This document shows, one piece after another, positions 1 to 10,810 of a DNA stretch of 64,000 nt; the stretch's first letter is position 1; every line of letters begins with the position of its first letter. The DNA comes from Procambarus clarkii (Eukaryota; Arthropoda; Malacostraca; Decapoda; Cambaridae): positions 27,241,410 through 27,305,409 of the forward strand of contig NC_091219.1 in NCBI RefSeq assembly GCF_040958095.1, written 5' to 3'. The position numbers were made by a program, and so were the translations under genes. Below the pieces are notes generated by a model. That model saw only the letters and a program-made list of their open reading frames with translations, made no database searches and was not told where the DNA came from.

Positions 1-2640
1 AATTTGCATAGTTTTTTTTTTTAATTTAAGTAAAAGTAAAATAACTGTGTATAAAATGTTTTGATGCTGGAGTCTAATTGAGGAATGTTTAGTAAATATT
101 ACAATAGTTTACACCTACTTGTGTGGCAGATGAGATCAGACTGAACATATTTCTGAATTATACCTTTCTCATGCTCACCTTTTAATAAAAGTAAAGAATA
201 CAAGTACCTGTTTGGTTAAATATTCAGAGTTGTAATTTAAGAACAAGATTTGACAATGTTACATAACTCTATCCCTTTCAAACTTGCAGAATGGCACTGC
301 AATGAGTATTTAAAAGACCAGATCAACTATACCGTATATGAAAGCTTCAAAACACTAAAAGTGATTTGAGAATGCAAATACTTTACAGTAATGTGAAATT
401 TGTACATATTCGTTACTTTTTATAACTATAGGCTCACTGTATATTGGCGTATCACAGGCCAAATCTTAAGTGAACGAAATTGTAATATATAATCTGAAGC
501 CAGAAATCACTGCCAGTGTGACTACAGATTACAGGATTGATGATCGCTGGCAGAAAAGGTAATCCAACACTATAAGATAGTTCCCTCCATGAACTTCATT
601 CTCCAAGGTAGGATTTAAAGAAAATAATGGATAAATAAAAAAATCTACACGTGATGGCAAGGAAAGGTAATGCTCTTACATCATTAATGTGATTTTAATA
701 TCTAAATAGTGGTACTTGTGGCAACTTTTAATACAACGTAATGAATATTTTAGAACAACTTCCTGTGTCAAGATTTGTTACAAATTCATTATAGTAAAGA
801 AGATGGTTAACTTGTTATACTGCTGAGGAAAATTGGGCAGACTCAATATGGGTGTACAAACTAATAGGGGTCCCTAAGAAGTCAGTCTTGGAACTGGAAT
901 AAGAATTAAGGCACTTTGATACTTCACTCCAACAAATATTTGACCATATATCTTCTATAGTTAATATATACAGTATATGTATATTAGATATATTATCATT
1001 ACTGTACCCAGTTTCCATTTTTGTTGGGTTGGAGAGAAAAAGTAGAATAATATAAAGGAAAAATAAGATTAAATAATAGAACATTAGCATTCCAATGATG
1101 CTAAAACACATCACTTATACTTTAACAGTAAACTTTCTAATGAGACTAAAATGCATCATCTTTCAATTCTGGGTTTTGTTTAGCCCAATATTGTGCTAAA
1201 ATATTGTTAGCACAATAGCTTATCAGGGGACCATCCAGAGGTCACCTCCGCTAATTACCTATCACTCGAGACAATAATATCTCTGCTAGTGATTAATTTT
1301 CACACATTAATTACTGGAAAGTAATAGGCTTGTGCTTGTTTTCTTATGGTGATATAAATTAAATATGTTCAAACATTTCAATATTTTTTACTTATATTTA
1401 TGCTGAAAATAAATGAAATATTCATGTATTTAGCACGTCACACAATCTATTATCATAATACATTTTGTTTTACATCTATACTCTGGCAAATTTATTTGCA
1501 AACATCTTTACACCAAATTTATAGCCCAAATAGTTATATTCTTTACACCCAAAAAACAGAAAAGAAAAAAATTAGTATAAACAATACATTCAACACTGGT
1601 TTTTCTAGTGATTTTAACCCTTTGGCTGGAAAATACAATAACAGTTTAATCAAGGTATATTGCACTTGCTGCAACATGTGACCTACATTCATAACCCTAG
1701 AAAAACACTTCCAAATCATGTAATATTTGCTTAGTCTCTGAACTTCAGAACAGACACCAGCACCCGGTAAATGCTACCATGTATTGGTCACAGAATCAAA
1801 TGTCACCCAAAAATGTATCCTGCATTTTTTTTTACCGCTTTTCTAATTTTTTAAAAATGTATTGTAATCTTTTGTGATATGGTTTATGGAAAAAGCAATT
1901 TTTCTTCCTTATTAGAAATGTAATAAAAAAATATCATGATTATTGGGTGTACGTATTTATCTATCAATACAGTATTTAAGAAAGAATATCTCTCGGTCCA
2001 AGGATGGAGGACAGTTGCTTGGGGCTAGCTGTACACAACTTTTCAGTGACTGGTGAGGGGTTGTTGACCATGGCTGGGTTGGGGGTCTGCATCTATCATT
2101 ACCCTCCAATAAAATGTGAAGTGATAAAAGGCAGCAAGACAAGTCCTTAGTACAGTACTGTATTTCATCATTTTAAGCCATGGACTGTCATAGGTGGGAT
2201 GGAGGAGGGGTTGACCCTAATGATGCAACCTTTTGGGGGCAACCAGGGCACTTCATACCTAATTTAGTGACATTATGTAGGTTGTTTGGGGAACAAAGTA
2301 CAGTATAGGCAAATATTATGTTACTTGGGGTATATTTTGATTTTTTTTTTTTTTTAGCATTAATTTTCTTTTGAATGGCACAGTTGCTAAGAAAAATAGT
2401 TTAAATTCAAAAGTGGAGATACAGTACTGTATCATGCTTAACATCTTGGTCTATTTTACCTTGCTCAAGTGAAAAGTAAAATCCTTCATAGTCTACAATT
2501 AGGAGTCAATTCTGAAAACAAAAGGCATAAAATTGTTAATTTTTTTATTACATTTACAAAGGGGAAAATATGCAGATTAAAACAAATATGACCATCCTTA
2601 GTGATCATTTAGTAATCAAATCAGAAATAATAGAAACAAA
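1..2640. other. AT-rich non-genic stretch
   Basis: I see no exon with paired splice signals, no recognisable protein similarity and no clear repeat family. It holds short homopolymer runs and two copies of the 12-base palindrome TACAGTACTGTA (2151 and 2420). The short open frames at 815-1114, 1400-1681 and 1957-2142 have no coding character. It could contain distal 3' sequence of the MGST1-like gene that ends near 2640. Confidence 0.5.
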
Positions 2641-2659
2641 GGCATACAGAGTAAAATAT

Positions 2660-2665
2660 TTTATT
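2660..2665 (-). promoter_or_regulatory. poly(A) signal AATAAA for the MGST1-like gene
   Basis: TTTATT on the plus strand is AATAAA on the minus strand, about 180 bases after the TAG stop at 2847, a normal 3'-UTR length. The assignment is positional only. Confidence 0.45.
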
Positions 2666-2846
2666 AAATGAACATAAAATATGCAGCACAACAATATTAC
2701 AACAAAAATACTCTGAAAAATTATGTGTAACTATTAGAAAAACAACGTAGCCATCATTAGAAACCAAGAACTATTATTTTTTTTATGTTGATCCTCAAGT
2801 GGCAAAGGTGATGTAGAGCGAGCCACTAACAACCCGTCTGCAAGCT

Positions 2847-3081
2847 CTACCAGAAAGTGTAGAGCACAGTGCCAACCATGAAAAACTTGACTACCATGCC
2901 TGCAAAGTAAGAGAAGCCCCTCAGGAAACTGCCTCGCAGATAAAAGACAGTGTGTAGGATCCTGGCGGAGGCATAGATTCGGAAGAGGATGCTGGCAGTC
3001 AACAGGGATGGGTTGGTGAGCACGTAGAGAAGGCCACATACCCAGAACACAGGGATGTTCTCTAAGTCGTTCTGGTGAGCT
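2847..3081 (-). CDS. MGST1: MGST1-like coding exon 3 (residues 67-144 and stop)
   Basis: After TCGTCAG|A the frame gives RAHQNDLENIPVFW, then hydrophobic helices with LFRIYASARILHT and a C terminus ending VLYTFW, stop TAG at 2847-2849. The R-AH-N-ENI block is the glutathione-binding MAPEG signature. Confidence 0.93.
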
Positions 3082-4241
3082 CTGACGAGAAAAAAGATGT
3101 TAGTGAAACTGAGGGAGAAGTGGTGTTGGAACAAGGAAGAAGTGTTGACTAAACCACACACTAGAAAGTGAAGAGACGACAACGTTTCGGTCCGTCCTGG
3201 ACCATTCTCAAGTCGATTGCGAGACTTGTCCAGGACAGATCGAAACGGCGTCGTCTTCACTTTCTAGTGTGTGGTTTGGTCAACATATTTCAGCCACACT
3301 ATTGTGACTCCTCGTCTGCACAAGGAAGAAGTGTTGGTGTGTGTTGGAACAAAAGAGAAGTGGCGATAGTGGGGGACTGGACAAAATGAAGGCATACAAA
3401 TTTTCTATCTAAAAAGAGCAAATACTTTTTAACATGAGAACAGTATTCATCTGATCCAATGCTCATATAACATCAGTAGCCTGTATTTAACAATGCTCAT
3501 CTACTTGCCCAGTTCTTGCAAGCCACTTTTTGTTCAAAGTTCAGTACTCACCTCCTAACCCGTTCTACATCACTGTTGGTTTTGACATCCTTGCCACCCA
3601 TGGCAGCTACATCCTCTGGGTTGGCAAAAGCCTGTGGAAGTGTGGCATTTGTTACTGGTAATTCTCAAACAACAACCACCAATGCTTTTGTAAGCATTGT
3701 TATTATTTCAATACTTACTATATTGTTATTATTTTTGTTATTATGCCCCACTTTACCATAATCCTTTGTGTGCACACACACACACAAAAAAAAAAAGTGG
3801 GATAAAATTGCATAATAAATAAGTTAATGTATTCGCTAAATGATTGTACAGTATATGGTTAGTGTGGCAAATTAATACAATCAATTTAACTCACTATATC
3901 GTTGTTCATGTCAAGCAAGGTTCATGTAACAAAGTAATTCTTTGTACGGTATTTGTGCTGAGTGCATGAGACAGAATGGATGAAAACCTTGTAGGTTGAT
4001 GGGAAAGAGAGACCTTGCCTCTCTGGCCATAGCTCTCTCCCTGTAGAGCTATGGCTTTGTGGGAGAATGGGGATAGAGACCTTGCAGGAGGGAGTTGTAG
4101 CCTTTTGTTAACGTGTATTACCTTGCGGGTAATACGGAAGTAGCCAGTGATTGGTCCCATAAGGAGCATCTTGGCAGCCAGTACACCAGACCAGAAGACA
4201 TAGCTGCTGAACACTGGATTCTCTAGGTTCCACCCAGACAT
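2847..4241 (-). CDS. MGST1: Microsomal glutathione S-transferase 1-like protein (MAPEG family), 3 coding exons
   Basis: Coding exons are 4122-4241, 3552-3631 and 2847-3081; every junction has GT/AG and the phases fit (120+80+235 = 435 nt, 144 residues plus TAG). MAPEG enzymes are trimeric membrane proteins of the endoplasmic reticulum and mitochondrial outer membrane that conjugate glutathione to electrophiles and reduce lipid hydroperoxides. Residues about 10-35 form the first membrane segment, ending in ITRK. Then comes AFANPEDVAAMGG, close to the vertebrate MGST1 loop, and the family signature ERVRRAHQNDLENI at 63-76. Three further hydrophobic segments lie between about 77 and 144. Known family members are about 150 residues, so the protein is full length. 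The start fits because the ATG (4241) opens the family N terminus; an acceptor-like CAG lies just upstream, so a separate 5'-UTR exon is likely. It is divergent from the MIPOL1 gene about 9 kb away. Which MGST1-like paralogue this is cannot be decided. Confidence 0.93.
3131..3336. mobile_element. SINE-like hairpin element with 17-bp target-site duplication
   Basis: The 17-mer acaaggaagaagtgttg occurs at 3131-3147 and 3320-3336 and brackets a 172-bp insert. Most of the insert is an inverted repeat: AACCACACACTAGAAAGTGA at the left matches the complement of TCACTTTCTAGTGTGTGGTT at the right, with further pairing inward. It ends ...TTGTGACTCCTCGTCTGCA. Direct repeats this long suggest LINE-machinery insertion rather than a DNA transposon. 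A diverged copy lies at 30066-30192 and a 3'-end-like piece at 35552. It sits inside the MGST1-like gene between exons 2 and 3. Confidence 0.8.
3552..3631 (-). CDS. MGST1: MGST1-like coding exon 2 (residues 41-67)
   Basis: This 80-nt exon runs from CAG|GCTTTTGCC to GGAG|GTGAGTA. It carries the cytosolic loop with a GGKD stretch and the start of the ERVRR signature; the last codon (AGA) is split with exon 3. Confidence 0.9.
4026..4055. other. Perfect 11-bp hairpin in MGST1-like intron 1
   Basis: GCCATAGCTCT, an 8-base loop, then AGAGCTATGGC. It lies about 65 bases downstream of the exon 1 donor in transcript direction. No function is inferred. Confidence 0.6.
4122..4241 (-). CDS. MGST1: MGST1-like coding exon 1 (residues 1-40)
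   Basis: It encodes the start methionine and first membrane segment, ending ...YFRITRK at a phase-0 donor (AAG|GTAATA). The ITRK|AFANPED join recreates the TRK-FANPED block known from MGST1. Confidence 0.9.
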
Positions 4242-5035
4242 GTTGCACCTTTTCTGTCTGTTGGAAATTTAGTAGTGTAATGATGGTGCTGGTGTTCCAC
4301 AGCCTTTTCTCTATCTGAAATCATACCAAAGGATTAATAAAAGCCAGAAACAAAGTTAAACAAATTAATAACAGCAAATGAATAGGCTGAACATGACACT
4401 TGCTTGGTACTCTGGCAGCCCACAGCAGCTGAGGTTTCACTCAACCTGGACACATGAAATAATATGCAAAACAGCTGTATGCATCATGTTGACAAAGATA
4501 CAGTACAGTACAGTATTAATAAATTTAAGAGGGAAAGTTGCCATACATCAAATTTCATGTCCAAAACATTAGTCATGATCATAAAAAACAATAATTTACA
4601 CACAAATTACACTTCCGAGCACCTATCCACAAGTTGGAGAAACATGGGCACTTGCCTGGAGCCATTGATCATAACCGAAACATGTGAATCGGCTGAGGAG
4701 ACACTAGCTGTTGCTGAAACATTGCGAAAACCTCAACACCCAAGAACAGAGAATGGGGCAGTAAACAAGTGAGAGTGACCCAATGGACTCTCAGAGAGAG
4801 ATCAAAATGGCAAACTAGCAGGCATGAGGAGCAGCAATGATGCCTGAAACCACAACACACTACACACCATCACACTACCAGTTGTCACACACTATACATC
4901 ATGACTATTTCCTTACAGGCTGTATTTATTTACTTCTACAATATAAACTGATGGAAATAATTACACTTGAGAAGTTCCATGTCTTATGTACCAATATTGG
5001 GATAGTGGGTAGCACAAGGTAGGAAACTATGAAGA
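4242..5035. other. Upstream region of the MGST1-like gene
   Basis: This should hold a 5'-UTR exon or its intron, because TTTCCAACAG just above the ATG looks like an acceptor. I could not place a promoter. It contains a CAGTA-rich stretch at 4500 and no other gene. Confidence 0.35.
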
Positions 5036-5300
5036 TGAAATTGGGTACTTTATGGTTTTCCTTTTGAATAAAGCATAAGTTAGACAACTTTTTACTTCAT
5101 TGGGGAATGAGTTCCATAGCCTGGGCCCTTTTATTTGCATGGAGTGTTTGCACAAATTTAGTTTGATTGTGGAGGATATCAAAGATAATTATTTCTGATG
5201 TGGTGCTCATGGGTTCTATTGCCTCTATCAAGGAAAAGTTTTAGGTCAGGATTAGCATTTAGGAACGAGGTTTGTACATGTAAATAGGACAAGAGAATGT
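5036..5300 (-). mobile_element. LINE (CR1/L2 group) C-terminal fragment, decayed
   Basis: This is homologous to 11586-11850; both share GTTCCATAG, GCACAAATTTA, GGATATCAAAG and TGGTGCTC...GGGTTCTATT. On the minus strand the better copy at 11.6 kb encodes a LINE C terminus with GPNLWNSLP. This copy has frameshifts and stops. Confidence 0.6.
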
Positions 5301-5424
5301 GTGGAGTGAGTATGTTTAGCATGTTTAGTGATTTAAACAGAGGGGTTGTGTGTTATCTGATAGTTATAATTAGATTACACTATACTGACCAGTACACTAC
5401 CCACCAGCCCACTGTACCCACAAT

Positions 5425-6735
5425 ATGTATCACTATCACAACAGTAGTTTTGTGACACACCACCAACATGGGTTCAGAGATGGTAAATCGTGCCTCACAG
5501 GTTTAATAGAATTCTATGACCAAGCAATAAAAATTAGACAAGAAAGAGAAGGGTGGGCAGACTGCATTTTCTTGGACTGTCAGAAAGCCTTTGACAAAGT
5601 ACCCATAAAAGGCTGTTACAAAAGTTGGAGCAACAGGCAGGAGTAAAAGGTAAGGTGCTCCAGTGGATAAGGGAGTATCTAAGCAAAGGAAACAGCGAGT
5701 AACTGTGAGGGGAGACACATCAGAATGGTGAGATGTCACCAGTGGAGTCCCACAGGGCTCTGTACTTGGACCCATTCTGTTTCTAATACAGTATGTGTAA
5801 ATGATCTTCCAGTGGGTATAGACTCATTCCTCTCAATGTTTGCTGATGATGCAAAAATTATGAGAAGAATCAAGACAGATGAAGATAGACAGAGACTACA
5901 GGATGACCTGGACAAACTGGAGGAATGGTCTAGAAAATGGTTGCTAAAGTTCAACTCAGGAAAGTGTAAAGTAATGAAATTAGGCGAAGGGAGCAGGAGG
6001 CTGAACACAAGGTACCATCTGGGAGGTGAAATCCTGCAAGAGTCAAATAGAGAGAAAGATCTGGGGGTCGATATCACACCGAACCTGTCCCCAGAGGCCC
6101 ACATCAAAAGGATATCATCAGCGGCATATGCAAGGTTGGCCAACATAAGAACTGCCTTTAGAAACTTGTGTAAGGAATCGTTCAGGGGCCCTGTATACCA
6201 CTTATGTCAGACCAATCCTGGAATTGGCAGTTCCTGCCAAGCAGCTCCTACCCGGAGTCCATACCTAGTTAAACACAAGACAAATTTAGAGAAGATTCAG
6301 CGGTATGCCATCAGACTTGTCCCGGAACTGAGAGGCATGAGCTACGAGGAAAGGCTGAAGGAGCTGAACCTCACGTCCCTGGAAAACAGAAGAGTAAGGG
6401 GAGACATGATAACCACCTACAAAATTCTCAGGGGAATTGACAGGGTTGACAAAGACAAACTCTTTAGCACGGGTGGGACATGAACAAGGGGACACAGGTG
6501 GAAACTTAGTACTCAAATGAGCCACAGAGAAATTTGAAAGAATTTTTTCAGTGTCAGAGTAGTTAGTAAATGGAATGCATTAGGCAGTGATGTGGTGGAG
6601 GCTGACTCCATACACAGTTTCAAATGTAGATATGATAGAGCCCAGTAGGCTCAGGAACCTGTACACCAGTTGATTGACAATTGAGAGGCGGGACCAAAGA
6701 GACAAAGCTCAACCCCCGTAAGCACAAATACGTGA
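5425..6735 (+). mobile_element. CR1-type LINE, 5'-truncated and frameshifted reverse transcriptase with 3' tail
   Basis: Three frame segments show reverse-transcriptase motifs in order: QHGFRDGKSCLTGLIEFYD; FLDCQKAFDKVP (motif A, first Asp of the family FSKAFD replaced by Cys context); SGVPQGS-like sequence split by a shift near 5730-5790; FADDAKIMRR (catalytic FADD); then DLGVDI, the thumb region and RRVRGDMITTYKI typical of CR1. The endonuclease and 5' half are missing. The tail (6480-6735) with GAGCCACAGAGA, GTGGTGGAGGCTGACTCCATAC and AAGCTCAACCCC recurs at 43893 and 52490 on the plus strand and in part at 34390 on the minus strand. It is an inactive copy. Confidence 0.85.
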
Positions 6736-6815
6736 GTACACTGTACCCACCCGCACACTGTACCCACCTGCACTATACCCACCGGCACACTGCACCCACC
6801 CGCACACTATACTCA
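6733..6815 (+). repeat. Short tandem array, unit about 19 bp (CACACTGTACCCACC-like)
   Basis: About four imperfect copies follow the CR1 tail directly and may have expanded from the LINE end. Confidence 0.6.
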
Positions 6816-7249
6816 GCCCCAGGTGATATCTCCACAGAGATTGCCAGTTCAAACCACACCAATAATTTGCTATAAACGCCATTGTTGGCTAAAAAAAAAA
6901 AAAAAAGAGACGAGCTAAATTGATAATACAGTATTTGTTGCTAGTTGTCTAGACACCATAGAGGTATATGGAGCTTATATACGTTGAATAATAGACTTGT
7001 TATGTTATATAAGACCCACTCACAAGGGCTGGCGTCGACGCCTGCACGTTCGCCCTCAAAGTCTCCTACGGCACTCTCGCCTAAGCACTTTTTTCTTCTC
7101 CATTGTCTAGATTTAAAAATTGTTCAGTACTTTCGCTTTATTTATTCGTAAAATGGGTTTATTGATATACATCTAGAAAAGGGTCAAATTAGTTATTCAA
7201 AAGAATGAAAGGTATTTAAATTTCAGTTGATCGTGCGTCTGACAGAAGC

Positions 7250-7490
7250 GTATTGTTTTTTTCTGGTATCTTGATACTCGACTTCTAATGATTAAGGAAC
7301 GGGAACCATCAGGAGAAAGCGCCAAGTCATTACGACTATATAACACATGAAAAGGATCAGGATAATGATTTGGGATTGGACGGGGAGAAGGAATAGTGCC
7401 CAACCACTTGGACAGTCGGGGATTGAACGCTGACCAGCATGAACCGAGACCGTTGCTCTACCGTCCTGCCCAAGTGGTTGGGTCCCTTTA
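7250..7490 (-). mobile_element. tRNA-derived SINE, family A
   Basis: Read on the minus strand from 7490: GGTAGAGCAACGGTC resembles an RNA polymerase III A box and GCGTTCAATCCCC a B box. A body follows with CCTGATCC...TATATAGTCGTAATG and GCGCTTTCTCCTGATGG. A second copy lies at 35915-36120. The tRNA-like part has no intact cloverleaf, so it is not a tRNA gene. Confidence 0.75.
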
Positions 7491-7583
7491 ATGATTAAAT
7501 TTTAATAAACAGCAAATTACATGCTGTTTATTCAAAACGTGAATTTTCTCAAGTATAAATAAATATAATATATTGGCATATTG

Positions 7584-8196
7584 TGTATATATAGGCATAG
7601 GATAGGTTAGGTTAGGTGTTTAGGTTCTGTTGGCGATTATTTGTATTTGTAGTACGTGGGTGAAGCATTTATAGCGTTGTGATTCGAACAAAATTCGTCA
7701 GTGAAGCACTTGTTCTGGATATGTTCGAATGTCAGCAGTTGTGAGTCGTGTGTAGACCGCTTTTCATTCATAAACAGGGGGTTTGGCGGGTGGATGGAAT
7801 CACTTTTGGATCTTTGTTTGGAGGACGGGCTGATTTATGGCGTTGTGGTTCGAGCAAAATTCGTCAGTGAAGCACTTGTTCCGGAAATGTTCGAACGTCA
7901 GCAGTTGTGAGTCGTGTGTAAACCGCTTTTCATTCATAAACCGCGGGTTTGGCGGGTGCATGGTATCACTTTTGGGTCCTTGTTTGGAGGACGGGCTGGG
8001 ACTTGAGTCGAGGACGGATTGGGAGGACGGGCTGTTACACACGACTCGCAACTGATGACGCCCGAACACTTCCTGAACAAGTGCTTCGCTCGCGTCCTAT
8101 GTTCGAACCACAGTTCACCCACGTACTTCAAATACAAATAACCGTCAACAGAGCCTAAACACCTAACCTAACTTAATCTACGCCTAACTATACATA
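7584..8196. mobile_element. Foldback element with TTAGG-like arms and internal duplication
   Basis: Left arm: TATAGGCATAGGATAGG, two TTAGG units, GTGTTTAGG, then GTATTTGTAGTACGTGGGTGAA. Right arm: the complement, TTCACCCACGTACTTCAAATAC ending CCTAAACACCTAACCTAAC. Inside are two direct copies of about 150 bp starting near 7682 and 7844 (AAAATTCGTCAGTGAAGCAC...CATTCATAAAC...GGAGGACGGGCTG), and part of the same sequence recurs inverted at 8030-8105. I saw no coding capacity or confident target duplication. Confidence 0.65.
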
Positions 8197-8465
8197 AAAT
8201 TTTTATGTATAATAATACAGTATTAATTTATATTCGAGATCAAACCAATGTTTAATACACAGTATGTTAAAATTTATGAATGTGTCTGGGGGGTAGGGGG
8301 GGAAGGGACCGTCGCTGCTTTAAACAGCTTAGTGTGAGGACGGGTTGGAGGATTGACTAGGCGCCAATCCTTAACTGTATGACTGTTCACCCAGCAGTGA
8401 ATGGGTGCCTGGTTGATAAACAACTTGGCAGGTCGTATTCCAGGGAAAATTAAGATTAAGGGCCT

Positions 8466-8532
8466 GCCCGAAATGGTATGTGTGCTAGCAGTTTTACAAG
8501 AATGTAAGAACTTTTGTATATATTGTGACGAT
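8466..8532 (+). repeat. Diverged copy of a short dispersed LINE/SINE 3' end
   Basis: CCTGCCCGAAA...GCTAG..., ACAAGAATGTAAGAAC and TTGTATATAT align with better copies at 17172-17242 and 21648-21712, and with minus-strand relatives at 42880 and 43310. Confidence 0.5.
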
Positions 8533-9339
8533 AATCTCTTTCAAGAGAGATTGAGCCTGTTCTTCCCTACAAAGTACGTAAAAACAAAAGATAATATAGA
8601 AGATACGTACAGCAAGTATCTCCAAAACGTTTTGCCCAGAGAGCAAAACGTATCCAGCACACCGGCACACCTGCTAGCTACCGCCACCGTAAACCAGCAA
8701 ACTACTTGTCCATTGCCTGCCTGTCGCTGATTGGCTGGTGTCCCGTCGCACCTGCCCTCCGCCCTCCACCACAAGTTGATGTCTGGGCTGCAGTGGCCCA
8801 GTATTGTCAGAATATCTCAGTGCTCCTTGCAGTTGACATCTCTCGCTGGTAGACTAAGCCTTGGCTTTCGTGTACTAAGGGAGGTGGCAGCTCGAAGCCA
8901 ATATTCCAGCTCCATTCATATTTATTTTGCTATCACTGTAACTCTCTTGTCTTAACGTAACTTTTCATTTGCCAGTGATTATTCATATTATTTTGTTTGT
9001 TGACTTGTCTTTTATATTTTATGCTTAACTTTATTCATGTCTTGTTTTTCTAACGTAATTAAAATTTCATTGTTAAATTTACTTGTGTTTTGTGTGTCTT
9101 CCCATTACCTTACCACAGACGAAAGTTCCAGCTTTTTCTCTTTTTTTTCTCTAATGCGACGAATCCCTGCCCCTAGCTTTTGAAACAGCCGAACACCAAC
9201 GCTTTACCGTCACAATATATATATATAAATAAAATAAAAAAAATAATAATAAGGTTAGATGAATACGTAGTAGCAAAATTAGAGTTCAACATAATAACTA
9301 CAATATTATTATTGTAATGGTGGTGGACCTCATACCATC
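8533..9339. other. Non-genic stretch, weak promoter-like segment
   Basis: 8690-8770 is C-rich and holds GATTGGCTGG (an inverted CCAAT box) between the two divergent genes, so it could hold a start site for either. No TATA or initiator pair stands out. The rest is AT-rich with no exon that I can support. Confidence 0.25.
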
Positions 9340-9995
9340 CACGTCACAAGATGCGTATGAGGTCCTCTACCACCCACAAGAAGGGTATAAGGTCCACTAC
9401 CACCCACAAGATGGATATCAGGGGGGCCACTACCATCCACAAGATGGGCATAAGGTCCAATACCACCCACAAGATGGGTATTAGGGGGCCATTACCGACC
9501 ACAAATAAGATGGGTATTAGGAACCACTACCGCCCACAAGATGGGCATAAGGTCTAATACCACCTACACGATGGGTATTAGGGGGCCACTACCGCCCACA
9601 AGATGGGCATAAGGTTCAATACCACCCACAAGATGGGTATTAGGGGGCCATTACCGACCACAAATAAGATGGGTATTAGGGGCCACTACCGCCCATAAGA
9701 TGGGCATAAGATCTAATACCACCCACAAGATGGGTATTAGGGGAGCCCCTACCGCACACAAGATGGGTACTAGGTGCCACTACCGCCCACAGGATGAGTA
9801 CTAGGTGGCCACCACCGCCCACAGCATGGGTACTAGGTGGCCACCACCGCCCACAGGATGGGTACTAGGTGGCCAGTACCGCCCACAGGACGAGTACTAG
9901 GTGGCCACTACCGCCCACAGCATGGGTACTAGGTGGCCACCACCGCCCACAGCATGGGTACTAGGTGGCCACCACCGCCCACAGCATGGGTAGGG
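9340..9995. repeat. Degenerate minisatellite, unit about 26 bp (CCACTACCGCCCACAAGATGGG)
   Basis: More than 20 imperfect copies carry CCACCCACAAGATGGGTATTAGG-like units, often in pairs. The complement of the unit, CCCATCTTGTGGGCGGTAGTGG, is part of a dispersed element at 62845 and 54210, so the array probably amplified a piece of that element. Confidence 0.85.
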
Positions 9996-9999
9996 GCGC

Positions 10000-10160
10000 C
10001 GCCAACAGATGGCACCGTCGGGCGCCGCCACAGTTCCGCCGCGCGCTAATAGATGGCGCCGCCAACAAAATAGTGTCTGGCCAAATCACAACAAACAGTG
10101 GCAGGAGAGGCGGCGCCGCTGACCCATTTGACGGTTTTCTGGCCTCCGTGGCGCCCCAAT
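10000..10160 (+). other. CpG-rich patch with repeated AGATGGCGCC-like motifs
   Basis: GCCGCCAACAGATGGCACCG at 9999 and AATAGATGGCGCCGCCAAC at 10047 contain GATGGCGCC, which resembles arthropod CTCF/YY1-type sites. The patch may be a regulatory or insulator element; this is motif reading only. Confidence 0.3.
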
Positions 10161-10377
10161 GGCTACCTTGCTAGGCCTACAGCGCCTCCATACTCCCACC
10201 ATGACCCCAGCAGACACAAGTAAGGCCCATCACCGCCATTACCCACCACACAAGGGGCATCGTCCCACAAGGGGGGCATCTTCCCCACAAGAGGCATCTT
10301 TCTCTTGACTCATCAGCCTCGTGTGTGTCGTCGGGGGGTGAAGCTGGTATAGCAAGAGCCGCATATTGCAAAGATAG

Positions 10378-10740
10378 GTGTGAGGGGTTTTTGGTGGTAG
10401 GGGGTGACAGGGGTCGGGTGCCATGAGGTCGGGTGCCATGGGGTCGGGTGCCAGGGGGTGGGGGTTCCCGGGGGTGGGGGTTCCCGGGGGTGGGGTTCCA
10501 GATCAGTGGGGGGGGGGGGTGCCGGAAGTGCTTGTGAGTGGGGGGAATGAGAGGTGTCAGGAGATGAAGTTTATCAGGGAAGGGGGAGAGGGAGCAGCTC
10601 TGCCAAGGGGAGGGGAAGGCAGGGAATAGAGCGATTCAGGGGGGACAGGGGGAATGGTGCAATTTGGTGGGTGTGTTTTGGGGTGGGGGAGTTGGGGCTA
10701 CCAGGTGGTGAGTGGCAGTCAGGGAAGGGGGGGGGGGAGT
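10378..10740 (+). other. G-rich region with G-quadruplex potential
   Basis: Between 10436 and 10525 there are many runs of 4-12 G separated by short spacers (GGGGGTGGGGGTTCCCGGGGG type). G-rich sequence continues to 10737. The open frames here are compositional. Confidence 0.6.
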
Positions 10741-10810
10741 GGGAGTTGTATACCCTATTATTACTGTACATTGTACATGACTGTCATCACTGGACGTCAT
10801 TTTACCTGGC

